A stretch of DNA of 13,196 bases from the NCBI GenBank assembly GCA_002696685.1, contig NZSI01000021.1, positions 4,742 through 17,937 on the forward strand. The letters are read 5' to 3'. Position numbers and translations under genes: made by a program. Under the pieces are notes generated by a model, which saw only the letters and a program-made list of their open reading frames with translations, was not told the origin of the DNA and ran no database searches. Numbering within the stretch: position 1 is the first letter of the stretch; every line of letters starts with the position of its first letter. This document shows, piece after piece, positions 7,128 to 13,196 of the stretch. The DNA comes from Chloroflexota bacterium (GTDB lineage: Bacteria; Chloroflexota; Dehalococcoidia; SAR202; UBA826).

Positions 7128-8006
7128 TTATTTAATTCTTTCTGTTAACACATGAATTCTGCCAGATCTTTGGTTCAGGTCTTGAACATATCGATATTCT
7201 CCCCCAGGTCTCAGAATTTCCTCATATAGGATTTCTCTTTCTTTTCTACTACCGATGGTCATCGCATAGTAATCTTGATTGAGCAAATAGAATTTGGCGT
7301 ATCCATTGTGATCAGTGGTCTGTCGACCAACCCCCACAACAGTTACTTCCATCTTTTCAATCGGCTGCATATCGCAGTTGAGAACTTGGATTCGGGTAAC
7401 GTTTTTATTTGGAAATAGGAATTTCAGGATGCGAGAGGATATTCCAGATCTTTCAATGATTGCCGATTCTGATATTGAATCAATAATATCGCCTTGAAAA
7501 TCCATCTTCTTCGGCACTCGCCATTCTGGCCCATATTTGAGTGTTAAATATTCTTCCGGTGGATTAGGCACAAAGAAAGCCTCTCCCAGCAAACAAACGG
7601 GTTTCAATTTTTTATAGAGATGAACTGGGATTTTGATGGCCGGGTATTGAAATATATTCTCTTCAATAATTCTGTAGCAGGTCCAATCAATTGGTATGCC
7701 AGATTTGGAGAGTTCTACACCAATGTGAAAATTGGTTTGTAGGATCTTTACTTCAAAACCCGCCGCTCTAAAATCATTAACAGTTTTATAAATAGATTCT
7801 TCGTCAAGATTGTTCATTCCAATAATTGAGCCGATATCTATGTCATCATCCCACGGGATCAGTTCTCTATCTCTCACTGCTCCCAAACAGGTTCCGTGGC
7901 GTAGAAAGAAAATAATATTGAGATCGTTCAGTAATTGCCTAATTTGCAGTAATACCTTTTCGGCGTCCCGCATGTTCATTGATCTCATTTGTTCTCTATT
8001 ATCCAT
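7128..8006 (-). CDS. LicD/fukutin-type phosphotransferase with a C-terminal beta-sandwich-like domain
   Basis: 292 residues. The LicD/FKTN nucleotidyltransferase-like domain covers about residues 15-170, with HGTCLGAVRD and the catalytic IPWDDDIDIG (50-59) that binds metal, and the EEYLTLKYGPEW segment (151-162) usual near the end of LicD domains. Family members transfer phosphocholine from CDP-choline to surface glycans, or ribitol phosphate from CDP-ribitol in fukutins. Residues about 203-275 form an extra region of alternating strands with 'TRIQVLN...MEVTVVGVG..TTDHNGYAKFYL', which reads like a carboxypeptidase-regulatory or CNA-B type beta-sandwich. That is unusual on LicD. No signal peptide or membrane segment is seen. 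The start at 8006 lacks a Shine-Dalgarno; ATG codons at 7988 and 7979 are alternatives. It lies upstream of the cytidylyltransferase gene on the same strand. Confidence 0.85.
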   Translation of the reverse strand: MDNREQMRSMNMRDAEKVLLQIRQLLNDLNIIFFLRHGTCLGAVRDRELIPWDDDIDIGSIIGMNNLDEESIYKTVNDFRAAGFEVKILQTNFHIGVELSKSGIPIDWTCYRIIEENIFQYPAIKIPVHLYKKLKPVCLLGEAFFVPNPPEEYLTLKYGPEWRVPKKMDFQGDIIDSISESAIIERSGISSRILKFLFPNKNVTRIQVLNCDMQPIEKMEVTVVGVGRQTTDHNGYAKFYLLNQDYYAMTIGSRKEREILYEEILRPGGEYRYVQDLNQRSGRIHVLTERIK

Positions 8007-8042
8007 AGCTAAGGTTTCTGATATGCCAATTGTATTTTTGGG

Positions 8043-8062
8043 ATAGTACCATTCTGATTAAC
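8043..8062. repeat. Intergenic 20-bp motif, copy 2
   Basis: ATAGTACCATTCTGATTAAC in the divergent region between the licD-like and CaiB-like genes. It shares 16 of 20 positions with copy 1 (5212-5231) and has the same orientation relative to the minus-strand gene, here about 37 bases before the licD start. Confidence 0.4.
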
Positions 8063-8142
8063 AAGCGTAGTGTGTGGGATGCACAAAATAATCGAGCTTT
8101 CTTCTCCAAAATGAAACCATTCAATCAAGGGAAAATTTGACT

Positions 8143-8146
8143 GAGG
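8143..8146 (+). promoter_or_regulatory. Shine-Dalgarno that decides the CoA-transferase start
   Basis: GAGG with a five-base spacer to the ATG at 8152. A TTG at 8137 with an AGGG run upstream is the alternative and would add five residues. Confidence 0.5.
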
Positions 8147-8151
8147 TGAAA

Positions 8152-9384
8152 ATGGAATCAAAAGAATTTGAAATTAAGGGCCCGTTGGATGGGTTGAGAG
8201 TTATAGACTGGACGATGTGGCAGTTCGGGCCTGTTTCCACCATGATGCTAGCGGACATGGGGGCTGAGGTCATCAAGATCGAATCGCTGGACGGTGATCA
8301 CGGACGACAATTGGGTCGAGTACGAGGTCATTCTGCTGAGACGAAGGGGGGATTGTCCGCCTATTTCGAGGGTATGAATCGCCAGAAGATGGGCATTGCC
8401 TTAGACCTTAAGAATCCCAAGGGCCTGAAGATTATGCACCAACTCGTGGCTGAATCCGATATATTCGTTCAGAACTTTCGGAAGGGAGTGGCCGAGCGTC
8501 TGGGTGTTGGATATGAGGATCTCATCGAACATAACCCCGAGATCATTTATGCTTCCGCTTCCGGTTACGGCCCTGACGGACCGGACTCAGACAAGCCAGC
8601 CTTCGCGTTGACCGCGGAGGCCCGAGCTGGTGCACTCTGGTGGTTTGGCCCAGATGACGACACCCCTCATGAACTGGATATAGCGGATCAGATTGCGGGA
8701 ATGATGCTGTCATATGGAGTAATAGGTGCTGTGGTCTCTAGGGAGAGATTCGGTTTTGGACAGAAGGTTGATGTGTCTCACCTGGGTAGCATGATATGGG
8801 CGCGAGGAATGCAGAACGGCATATCGCTCTTAAAAGACTTTGAGATGCCCAGGTTCGAGCGAAAAATGGCAGGGCAGGTACTGTGGAACTACTATAAATG
8901 TGCTGATGGAGAGTGGATAGCCTTTAGTATGGGTCAAGGAGATCGATACTGGCCGGCCTTCTGTAAGGCCATCGATAGGCGGGATCTTATTGAGAACGCC
9001 AAATTTAACAATATGACGGTACGTTTCGATAATAGGATGGAGTTGATCCAAATTCTTGATTCGGTATTTGTAACTTTGCCTAGGGCTGAGTGGGAGAGGC
9101 GTCTCAAAGAGGCAGGCGACTTGATATGGGAACGAGTTCAACGCACCCTTGATCTGCCCAATGATCCACAGGTCATCGCCAACGACTACGTGGTAGATTT
9201 CAATCATCCAGTTATTGGCCCTTCCAAGTGGCTCCAGACACCTGTGACGTACAACAAAACGCCGCTATCCACTCGAAAGATGGCACCGGCGCATGGGGAG
9301 GACACAGAAGAGATACTGATTAATCTCCTGGGGTACGATTGGGATGAAATTCTGTCACTAAAAACGGAGGGGGCGATACTCTGA
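8152..9384 (+). CDS. CaiB/BaiF family (class III) CoA-transferase
   Basis: 410 residues from the ATG with a GAGG site (a TTG at 8137 is possible). Class III enzymes move CoA between carboxylic acids through an aspartyl-CoA thioester. Visible features: GPLDGLRVIDWT at the N terminus, MLADMGAEVIKIE, NRQKMGIALDLKNPKG, FVQNFRKGVAERLGVGYE, SASGYGPDGPDSDKPAF, the probable catalytic Asp in IADQIAG (Asp179 from this ATG), and RERFGFGQKVDVS. The length is usual for the family. The acyl donor and acceptor cannot be told from sequence; relatives act on carnitine, bile acids, formate/oxalate, mesaconate and others. Its codons are visibly richer in G and C than those of the genes to its left, like the LLM gene and unlike the licD gene. 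Divergent from licD, with a 145-bp region between the start codons. Confidence 0.92.
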   Translation: MESKEFEIKGPLDGLRVIDWTMWQFGPVSTMMLADMGAEVIKIESLDGDHGRQLGRVRGHSAETKGGLSAYFEGMNRQKMGIALDLKNPKGLKIMHQLVAESDIFVQNFRKGVAERLGVGYEDLIEHNPEIIYASASGYGPDGPDSDKPAFALTAEARAGALWWFGPDDDTPHELDIADQIAGMMLSYGVIGAVVSRERFGFGQKVDVSHLGSMIWARGMQNGISLLKDFEMPRFERKMAGQVLWNYYKCADGEWIAFSMGQGDRYWPAFCKAIDRRDLIENAKFNNMTVRFDNRMELIQILDSVFVTLPRAEWERRLKEAGDLIWERVQRTLDLPNDPQVIANDYVVDFNHPVIGPSKWLQTPVTYNKTPLSTRKMAPAHGEDTEEILINLLGYDWDEILSLKTEGAIL

Positions 9385-9429
9385 TGGGGGAATGAATTTG
9401 TTCAAGCCTGCGTTCTGAAGCTGCCCCTT

Positions 9430-9497
9430 ATGACTCCATGTAGTGGCTTGGATTATTTCTTCTGAGTATTAACCTATTAATTCTCTTATGGAGTCAT
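9430..9497. repeat. Perfect 10-bp inverted repeat at a convergent gene junction
   Basis: ATGACTCCAT at 9430-9439 and its exact reverse complement ATGGAGTCAT at 9488-9497, separated by 48 bases. The right arm lies in the last codons of the MetX-like gene, the left arm in the gap after the CaiB-like gene. Not a typical rho-independent terminator (long loop, no T-run directly after). Confidence 0.45.
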
Positions 9498-10545
9498 CCA
9501 CAATTTTTTTTTCATCAGGCTGGGATAATGATCCCCCGACATGTCCCCACATAGAAGGGATTTCTCTGAAAGCGGCATTCGGAATAAGTGATGCCTCATC
9601 TCGGTTATCATCAGCCCAGAAATACTGGTCGGTGGAAGTTGGCATTATGAAGCCTTTCGCTGTTATAGACCCTAGAGCAGCTTTGAAGTCTCCGTTGTAA
9701 AGTGGACTATTACTAATATCGGCATTTTGCCAGGCCCGTATGTGTATCAGAAGATCATTAGGTTCTTTTGGGCCTAACCGGTCATCAAAAGCATCAGGCA
9801 TTTTTTTGTAGGAATCAAGACCAAAATTTTTGTGGCCGTTTTGGCGGAAAAATTCTTGTGAAAAGGCCCATGCGGAATAAATCGTGTTAAAAGCTTGCAT
9901 GCCGGCATGGGGATATTGGATGTAATTGCCATTATCGAAAACGGGGTCCACTGCAATGGCAACGGCAAGACTTTCCAGAAATAACCAATTGTGCCCAGAA
10001 CATTTTGCTGTGCCGCAGATAGGTACGAAATTTTCAACCATATCGGGGAACATAGCGGCCCAGTGAAAAGTTTGAAGACCACCCATCGAAAAACCAGTTA
10101 CTAGCTTGATTTTTGAAATACCTAGTTCTTCCGTGACCAGTTTGTGTTGTGCTCTAACATTGTCGTAGATCGTTACAGCAGGAAAATTGGGGCCATCAAA
10201 TGGTGCCGAAGTATTGGATGGAGAAGAAGAAAGGCCATTGCCGAACATATTTGGGGCGACTATGAAATGGTTATCTTCAGAAATCGCCCTTCCGTTCCCT
10301 TCTAAATGAATCCTTTCAGCATTTTCGTGTGTTCCCCCAACAGGATGAGCGATAAGAATGGCATTGCTTTTATCTTCGTTCAATTTTCCTAAAGTTTTGT
10401 AAGCTAGTTTTGCATTTGGAAGCACTGAGCCAGATTGGAATTCAAACTGACCTAAGTCGAAGATCTTATGGTCACTTATTGAGTCTCTATAGTGTGGCAC
10501 TCGAAAATTCTCCGTATATTCATCTCTTTGTATCCTTAGTAGCAT
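9469..10545 (-). CDS. MetX-like alpha/beta hydrolase (homoserine O-acetyltransferase family homologue)
   Basis: 358 residues from the ATG at 10545. A GTG at 10608 would add 21 residues and leave only nine bases after the LLM stop codon, but those residues fall before the conserved region; neither start has a good ribosome site. It has the MetX layout: 'LPNAKLAYKTLG' near the N terminus, VTIYDNVRAQHKLV, the nucleophile elbow GFSMGG (Ser153), acid Asp306 in PTSTDQYFW, and His335 in GHVGG. Genuine homoserine acetyltransferases usually show GGSMGG and an HALTG oxyanion segment; here these are GFSMGG and AHPVGGTHE, so it is probably a relative with a different acyl substrate rather than the methionine enzyme. 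No methionine or sulfur genes lie nearby. It lies directly downstream of the LLM monooxygenase gene on the same strand and is probably co-transcribed with it. Confidence 0.8.
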   Translation of the reverse strand: MLLRIQRDEYTENFRVPHYRDSISDHKIFDLGQFEFQSGSVLPNAKLAYKTLGKLNEDKSNAILIAHPVGGTHENAERIHLEGNGRAISEDNHFIVAPNMFGNGLSSSPSNTSAPFDGPNFPAVTIYDNVRAQHKLVTEELGISKIKLVTGFSMGGLQTFHWAAMFPDMVENFVPICGTAKCSGHNWLFLESLAVAIAVDPVFDNGNYIQYPHAGMQAFNTIYSAWAFSQEFFRQNGHKNFGLDSYKKMPDAFDDRLGPKEPNDLLIHIRAWQNADISNSPLYNGDFKAALGSITAKGFIMPTSTDQYFWADDNRDEASLIPNAAFREIPSMWGHVGGSLSQPDEKKIVDDSIRELIG

Positions 10546-10617
10546 AACTTTGCAGGTATATCCCCATCCACTCAGACGAAGTAGTTTTATGCCTGGCTCT
10601 GTGACCACCTGGATGCC

Positions 10618-11724
10618 CTAGGCTAGGCGATCGTTATTACCTCGAAAATGGGGTATGACATGCTGTCCGAAGAGCCTGAGGGACTTCTCGACGAGGCGAT
10701 CGGGAATCGGGCCGAACTTGAAGCGTCCGCCAAAAACGTCGTAGCCCATGCTTTTTTGTGTTTCCTCGATCTTTCTAATTACCGTATCTGGGCTACCAAT
10801 GTAGGCGAGATTATGCTTGAGCCAGAAGTCAATCCCGGACCTCATGCCCGTAAACATCTCTCGCCCGATCTCTTTCTTTGGATCATACGTTTCATCTTTG
10901 TTGGGTAACTCTCGCGTGCCGATCTGAGGAATTGAGAATTTCTCTTCGCCCCAGGAATACGCCTGAGCCAGATAGGGAGCCGCCTCCTCATAGGCTTGCT
11001 CGTCCGTGTCTGCGACATATACCGAGCGGGTCAGAAAAGCAGGAGGCCTGGGCATTTTTTTGCCGGAGTCTTTCCACAATCTTCTCCATGTATTTAGCGT
11101 GTCTACGATAACCTCGTCTGGGTGCAGAAACATACCCACGCCATAACCCCTCTCAACACAAAGTTCCAAGGAAGACTGGGAACGACCCGCAAACCACATC
11201 GGTGGGTGGGGCTTCTGATAAGGGTGCGGCAGTGAGATTACATCGTCGTACTGGTAGTATTTGCCATGGTATGTGAACTTGTCCTCTGTCCAAGCCTTCA
11301 TTATGACGTCTAAGGCCTCGGGGCCTGCGAGCCGCCGTTCAGAATAGGGCACATTCCAGCTCTTGAAGCTGTCAGGTGATGTCCCGACACCGGCTCCAAA
11401 TTCGAGTCGTCCGTGGGATAGCTGATCTACCATTGCGCAGTCCATGGCCAGGCGCAGCGGATTGTGGAATGGGAGAACGAACACCATCGCTCCGATTCGG
11501 ATGGTGCTTGTGTGTTGTGCCAGGGCCGCCAGGTAAACAGAAGGCGTCTGGACTTGGCCTACAACGTGCCCTTGATGTTCAATGATGAAGTGGTATTTGA
11601 ACCCCACTTCCTCCTCGATCTGAACTTCGCGGAAAGACTGCTCATATGCGTCCACTGCCTGTGGTACCGAATCGAACCAGTTATAGCTGCACTCGTCGAA
11701 AACTCCAAACTCTAGATTCCCCAT
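10618..11724 (-). CDS. LLM class (luciferase-like) flavin-dependent oxidoreductase
   Basis: 368 residues, start supported by AAAGGTG about five bases before the ATG. A TIM-barrel flavin monooxygenase of the bacterial luciferase-like superfamily, using reduced FMN (or F420 in some relatives) and oxygen to oxidise an organic substrate. Marks: FIIEHQGH (residues 47-53; the Glu-His pair is typical of the subgroup), RIGAMVFVLPFHNPLRLA (76-93), VDQLSHGRLEFGAGVG (99-114) and KPHPPMWFAG in the middle, and a C-terminal YIGSPDTVIRKIEET segment. No signal peptide. The substrate is unknown. Codons are richer in G and C than in the MetX-like gene that follows it. Divergent from the FAD oxidoreductase gene. 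Confidence 0.92.
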   Translation of the reverse strand: MGNLEFGVFDECSYNWFDSVPQAVDAYEQSFREVQIEEEVGFKYHFIIEHQGHVVGQVQTPSVYLAALAQHTSTIRIGAMVFVLPFHNPLRLAMDCAMVDQLSHGRLEFGAGVGTSPDSFKSWNVPYSERRLAGPEALDVIMKAWTEDKFTYHGKYYQYDDVISLPHPYQKPHPPMWFAGRSQSSLELCVERGYGVGMFLHPDEVIVDTLNTWRRLWKDSGKKMPRPPAFLTRSVYVADTDEQAYEEAAPYLAQAYSWGEEKFSIPQIGTRELPNKDETYDPKKEIGREMFTGMRSGIDFWLKHNLAYIGSPDTVIRKIEETQKSMGYDVFGGRFKFGPIPDRLVEKSLRLFGQHVIPHFRGNNDRLA

Positions 11725-11816
11725 GATTCACCTTTGTTCGTTGACCTTGAGCAACTCATCCTTGTGATAAATCTTACCAAGGCCTGCTGACTTCTCCCAT
11801 CACTGTCATCAACTAC

Positions 11817-11845
11817 AATAAAGTTAAAATACCCGCAAAAGTCAA
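11817..11845 (-). promoter_or_regulatory. Probable sigma-70-type promoter for the LLM/MetX-like unit
   Basis: On the minus strand, TTGACT (11845-11840) and TTTATT (11822-11817) are separated by 17 bases. The -35 box matches the consensus in five of six bases, the -10 box in four of six. It would give a leader of about 85 bases before the LLM start. Confidence 0.42.
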
Positions 11846-11856
11846 TATAGCTAACA

Positions 11857-11884
11857 TTGAAACTATGTAAACCGTAGCGATAAT
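11857..11884 (+). promoter_or_regulatory. Probable sigma-70-type promoter for the PYROXD2-like gene
   Basis: TTGAAA (11857-11862) and GATAAT (11879-11884) with a 16-base spacer, each five of six against consensus. The predicted start is about 45 bases before the GTG at 11935. It stands back to back with the minus-strand promoter, the two -35 boxes only 11 bases apart. Confidence 0.55.
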
Positions 11885-11934
11885 TTTGCTGCTTTCTTTC
11901 AAGAGAATAAAAAGTAACCAAGGAATACTGCCAA

Positions 11935-13196
11935 GTGGACAATACTGAGTATGACGCAATAATCATAGGGGCTGGGCATAACGGTCTTGTAACAGCAACT
12001 TACCTTGCGAAAGAGGGGTTGGACGTCCTGGTTCTCGAACGTCTTGACAGAGTGGGTGGGGCGGTAACGACTGATGAATTTTCTCCTGGATTCATGGGGC
12101 CAATGTGTTCATATGTTTCCCACGTTCTACAAGGAAAGGTCGTGGATGACCTCGAATTGCGCAAACATGGTCTTGACTTTGCCTATAGTAGAAAAGAATC
12201 TGACTCTTCGAGAAGGATTCATCTATTCCCCGATGGTTCGTTTATAGGAGGCCCAGAGAATACCGACAAATTTAGTCTCGCCAAGCAACTTAGCTTGTTC
12301 AACGGAAAAGATGCTCAAGCCTATTTTCGATGGGACTCCTTCTGGGATGAAGCGGCAAGCATTCTATATCCGTATTTCCTCACAGAGCCTCCTACGATTG
12401 CAGACTTGATGCAAACCGTTAAGGGCACATCACGAGAAACTGTCTTGGAAAAATTACTCACTTGGAGTTACATTGACCTTATAGAAGACCACTTCCAAGA
12501 TGACCGTATAAAAGCATATGTCATGGATTCAAACGTGGAATGTGATCCTGAGTCGCCAGGTAGCATGCTAGGAGCTGCCCTATTTGCATGCAGCCGTTTT
12601 AGTAGAGATAGTGACCGTGGAATTCCTAAGATGAGCATGGGGAATATCAGTGAAGCGATCGAAGATTCAGCGAAGTCTAACGGCGTCGAAATTCGAACAA
12701 GGGCTTTAGTGGAAAAAGTAATTGTGGAGGGAGGGTCAGCCAAAGGGGTGAGATTGGCTAACGGAGAAGAAATCCGCAGTTTTATTGTGGCTTCAAATGC
12801 TGATCCGAAGCGCACCTTCAAAACCATGTTCCAGACCGAAGAGTTAGACGAAGACATCCTCAAACGGATGGACAGTTGGAAAACATCAGCGGGGTGTGTC
12901 AAATTCCTTGCCGCTATGAATGAATTACCTGATCTGACTCGATATCTCGGATCAAGTTACGACGCAAACTCGATTATAAATATCAAAATAATGCCGTCGG
13001 TGGAATATCATAAGCAGAGTTGGAGAGATGCAGCCAACGGAAAAGTATCTAGCTGCCCGGTCATGAATATTCAGATCCCTTCCACCGTTGAACCCAACTT
13101 AGTAAAAGGAAAAGGGCATGTTATGTCTAATTGGGTTCTCTTCGAGCCTCCAACTTTGAAAGACTCAACATGGGAAACCGAGAGGGAGAACGTAGG
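11935..13196 (+). CDS. PYROXD2-like NAD(P)/FAD-dependent oxidoreductase (phytoene-dehydrogenase-related), 3' end outside window
   Basis: About 420 codons are in the window, with no stop before the right edge. The proposed start is GTG, with AAGGA ten bases upstream. The product opens with a Rossmann FAD-binding motif GAGHNG (12-17), a following acidic Glu35 at the end of the second strand (VLVLERLDRVGG), then SYVSHVLQGK, the usual region of COG1233 amine-oxidase-like proteins. Later, 'IVASNADPKRTF' resembles the second nucleotide-binding region. The best family match is the PYROXD2 type (pyridine nucleotide-disulfide oxidoreductase domain 2), whose substrates are mostly unknown; CrtI-type phytoene desaturase is less likely because of the GHNGL opening and lack of carotenoid genes. 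Typical members are about 520-580 residues, so roughly 100-160 residues lie outside the window. Confidence 0.88.
   Translation, partial: MDNTEYDAIIIGAGHNGLVTATYLAKEGLDVLVLERLDRVGGAVTTDEFSPGFMGPMCSYVSHVLQGKVVDDLELRKHGLDFAYSRKESDSSRRIHLFPDGSFIGGPENTDKFSLAKQLSLFNGKDAQAYFRWDSFWDEAASILYPYFLTEPPTIADLMQTVKGTSRETVLEKLLTWSYIDLIEDHFQDDRIKAYVMDSNVECDPESPGSMLGAALFACSRFSRDSDRGIPKMSMGNISEAIEDSAKSNGVEIRTRALVEKVIVEGGSAKGVRLANGEEIRSFIVASNADPKRTFKTMFQTEELDEDILKRMDSWKTSAGCVKFLAAMNELPDLTRYLGSSYDANSIINIKIMPSVEYHKQSWRDAANGKVSSCPVMNIQIPSTVEPNLVKGKGHVMSNWVLFEPPTLKDSTWETERENV

Larger units (their letters stand above)
11725..11934. other. Divergent intergenic region between LLM and PYROXD2-like genes
   Basis: 210 bases with no credible gene. 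It holds the back-to-back promoters described separately and the LLM ribosome-binding site next to 11725. The -35 boxes lie within TCAAT (11842-11846) and ATTGA (11856-11860), an inverted repeat with a nine-base spacer that could serve as an operator. Confidence 0.55.

Noticed and set aside
8830..9207. 125-codon minus-strand frame
   Set aside because: Antisense to the well-conserved CaiB/BaiF coding sequence.
9469..10545. Homoserine O-acetyltransferase of methionine synthesis (metX)
   Set aside because: The fold matches, but the elbow and oxyanion-region sequences differ and there is no sulfur-metabolism context, so no gene symbol was given.
11712..11966. 84-codon minus-strand frame in the divergent region
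   Set aside because: It spans both proposed promoters, overlaps the starts of the LLM and FAD oxidoreductase genes, and has no recognisable domain or ribosome-binding site.
12468..12902. 144-codon minus-strand frame
   Set aside because: It is antisense to the conserved FAD oxidoreductase frame and its product has no recognisable motif.
11935..13196. Phytoene desaturase (crtI)
   Set aside because: The superfamily is the same, but the GAGHNGL opening and downstream segments fit the PYROXD2 type better and no carotenoid genes are present.

Overview
This 13.2 kb window holds ten protein-coding genes, two of them cut by the window edges. I see no RNA genes, insertion sequences, CRISPR arrays or obvious rho-independent terminators. 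Base composition is moderate and uneven. The gene content is a set of catabolic and accessory enzymes of families that are often expanded in free-living, organic-matter-degrading bacteria: a HyuA-HyuB fusion, a gamma-glutamyltransferase-like enzyme, an epoxide hydrolase, a CaiB/BaiF CoA-transferase, a luciferase-like flavin monooxygenase and a PYROXD2-like flavoprotein. This mix resembles marine Chloroflexota of the SAR202 type, but that assignment is an inference from gene content. No marker gene is present to confirm it.

Layout. Bases 1-2228 (+): end of a fused HyuA-HyuB (hydantoinase/5-oxoprolinase family) protein. Bases 2264-5153 (-): a tight two-gene unit, gamma-glutamyltransferase-like gene then epoxide hydrolase, overlapping by 17 bp and convergent with HyuAB. 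Bases 5300-6223 (+): a substrate-binding-like (NMT1/THI5 or SsuA type) protein with no signal peptide and no transporter partner, divergent from the gamma-glutamyltransferase. Bases 6284-8006 (-): LicD-type phosphotransferase, then a choline/ethanolamine-phosphate-type cytidylyltransferase, then a small cupin. Bases 8152-9384 (+): CaiB/BaiF CoA-transferase, divergent from licD. Bases 9469-11724 (-): LLM flavin-dependent oxidoreductase followed by a MetX-like alpha/beta hydrolase. Bases 11935-13196 (+): start of a PYROXD2-like FAD oxidoreductase, divergent from the LLM gene and running off the right edge.

How the genes may work together. The oxoprolinase-like fusion and the gamma-glutamyltransferase-like enzyme are the two hydrolytic halves of a gamma-glutamyl cycle, and the epoxide hydrolase is translationally coupled to the second, so a role in degrading gamma-glutamyl or glutathione-type conjugates is conceivable. 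The cytidylyltransferase and LicD proteins form a plausible 'activate and transfer' pair that would put a phospho-alcohol (phosphocholine, phosphoethanolamine or similar) on a surface glycan or lipid; this LicD carries an unusual extra C-terminal beta-sandwich-like segment. The LLM monooxygenase and the MetX-like hydrolase look co-transcribed.

Regulatory observations: a good pair of back-to-back promoters at 11817-11884, a 20-bp motif shared (16 of 20) by the two divergent intergenic regions at 5212 and 8043, a strong Shine-Dalgarno-like purine run exactly at the HyuA/HyuB fusion joint, and a two-codon upstream ORF overlapping the gamma-glutamyltransferase start codon.
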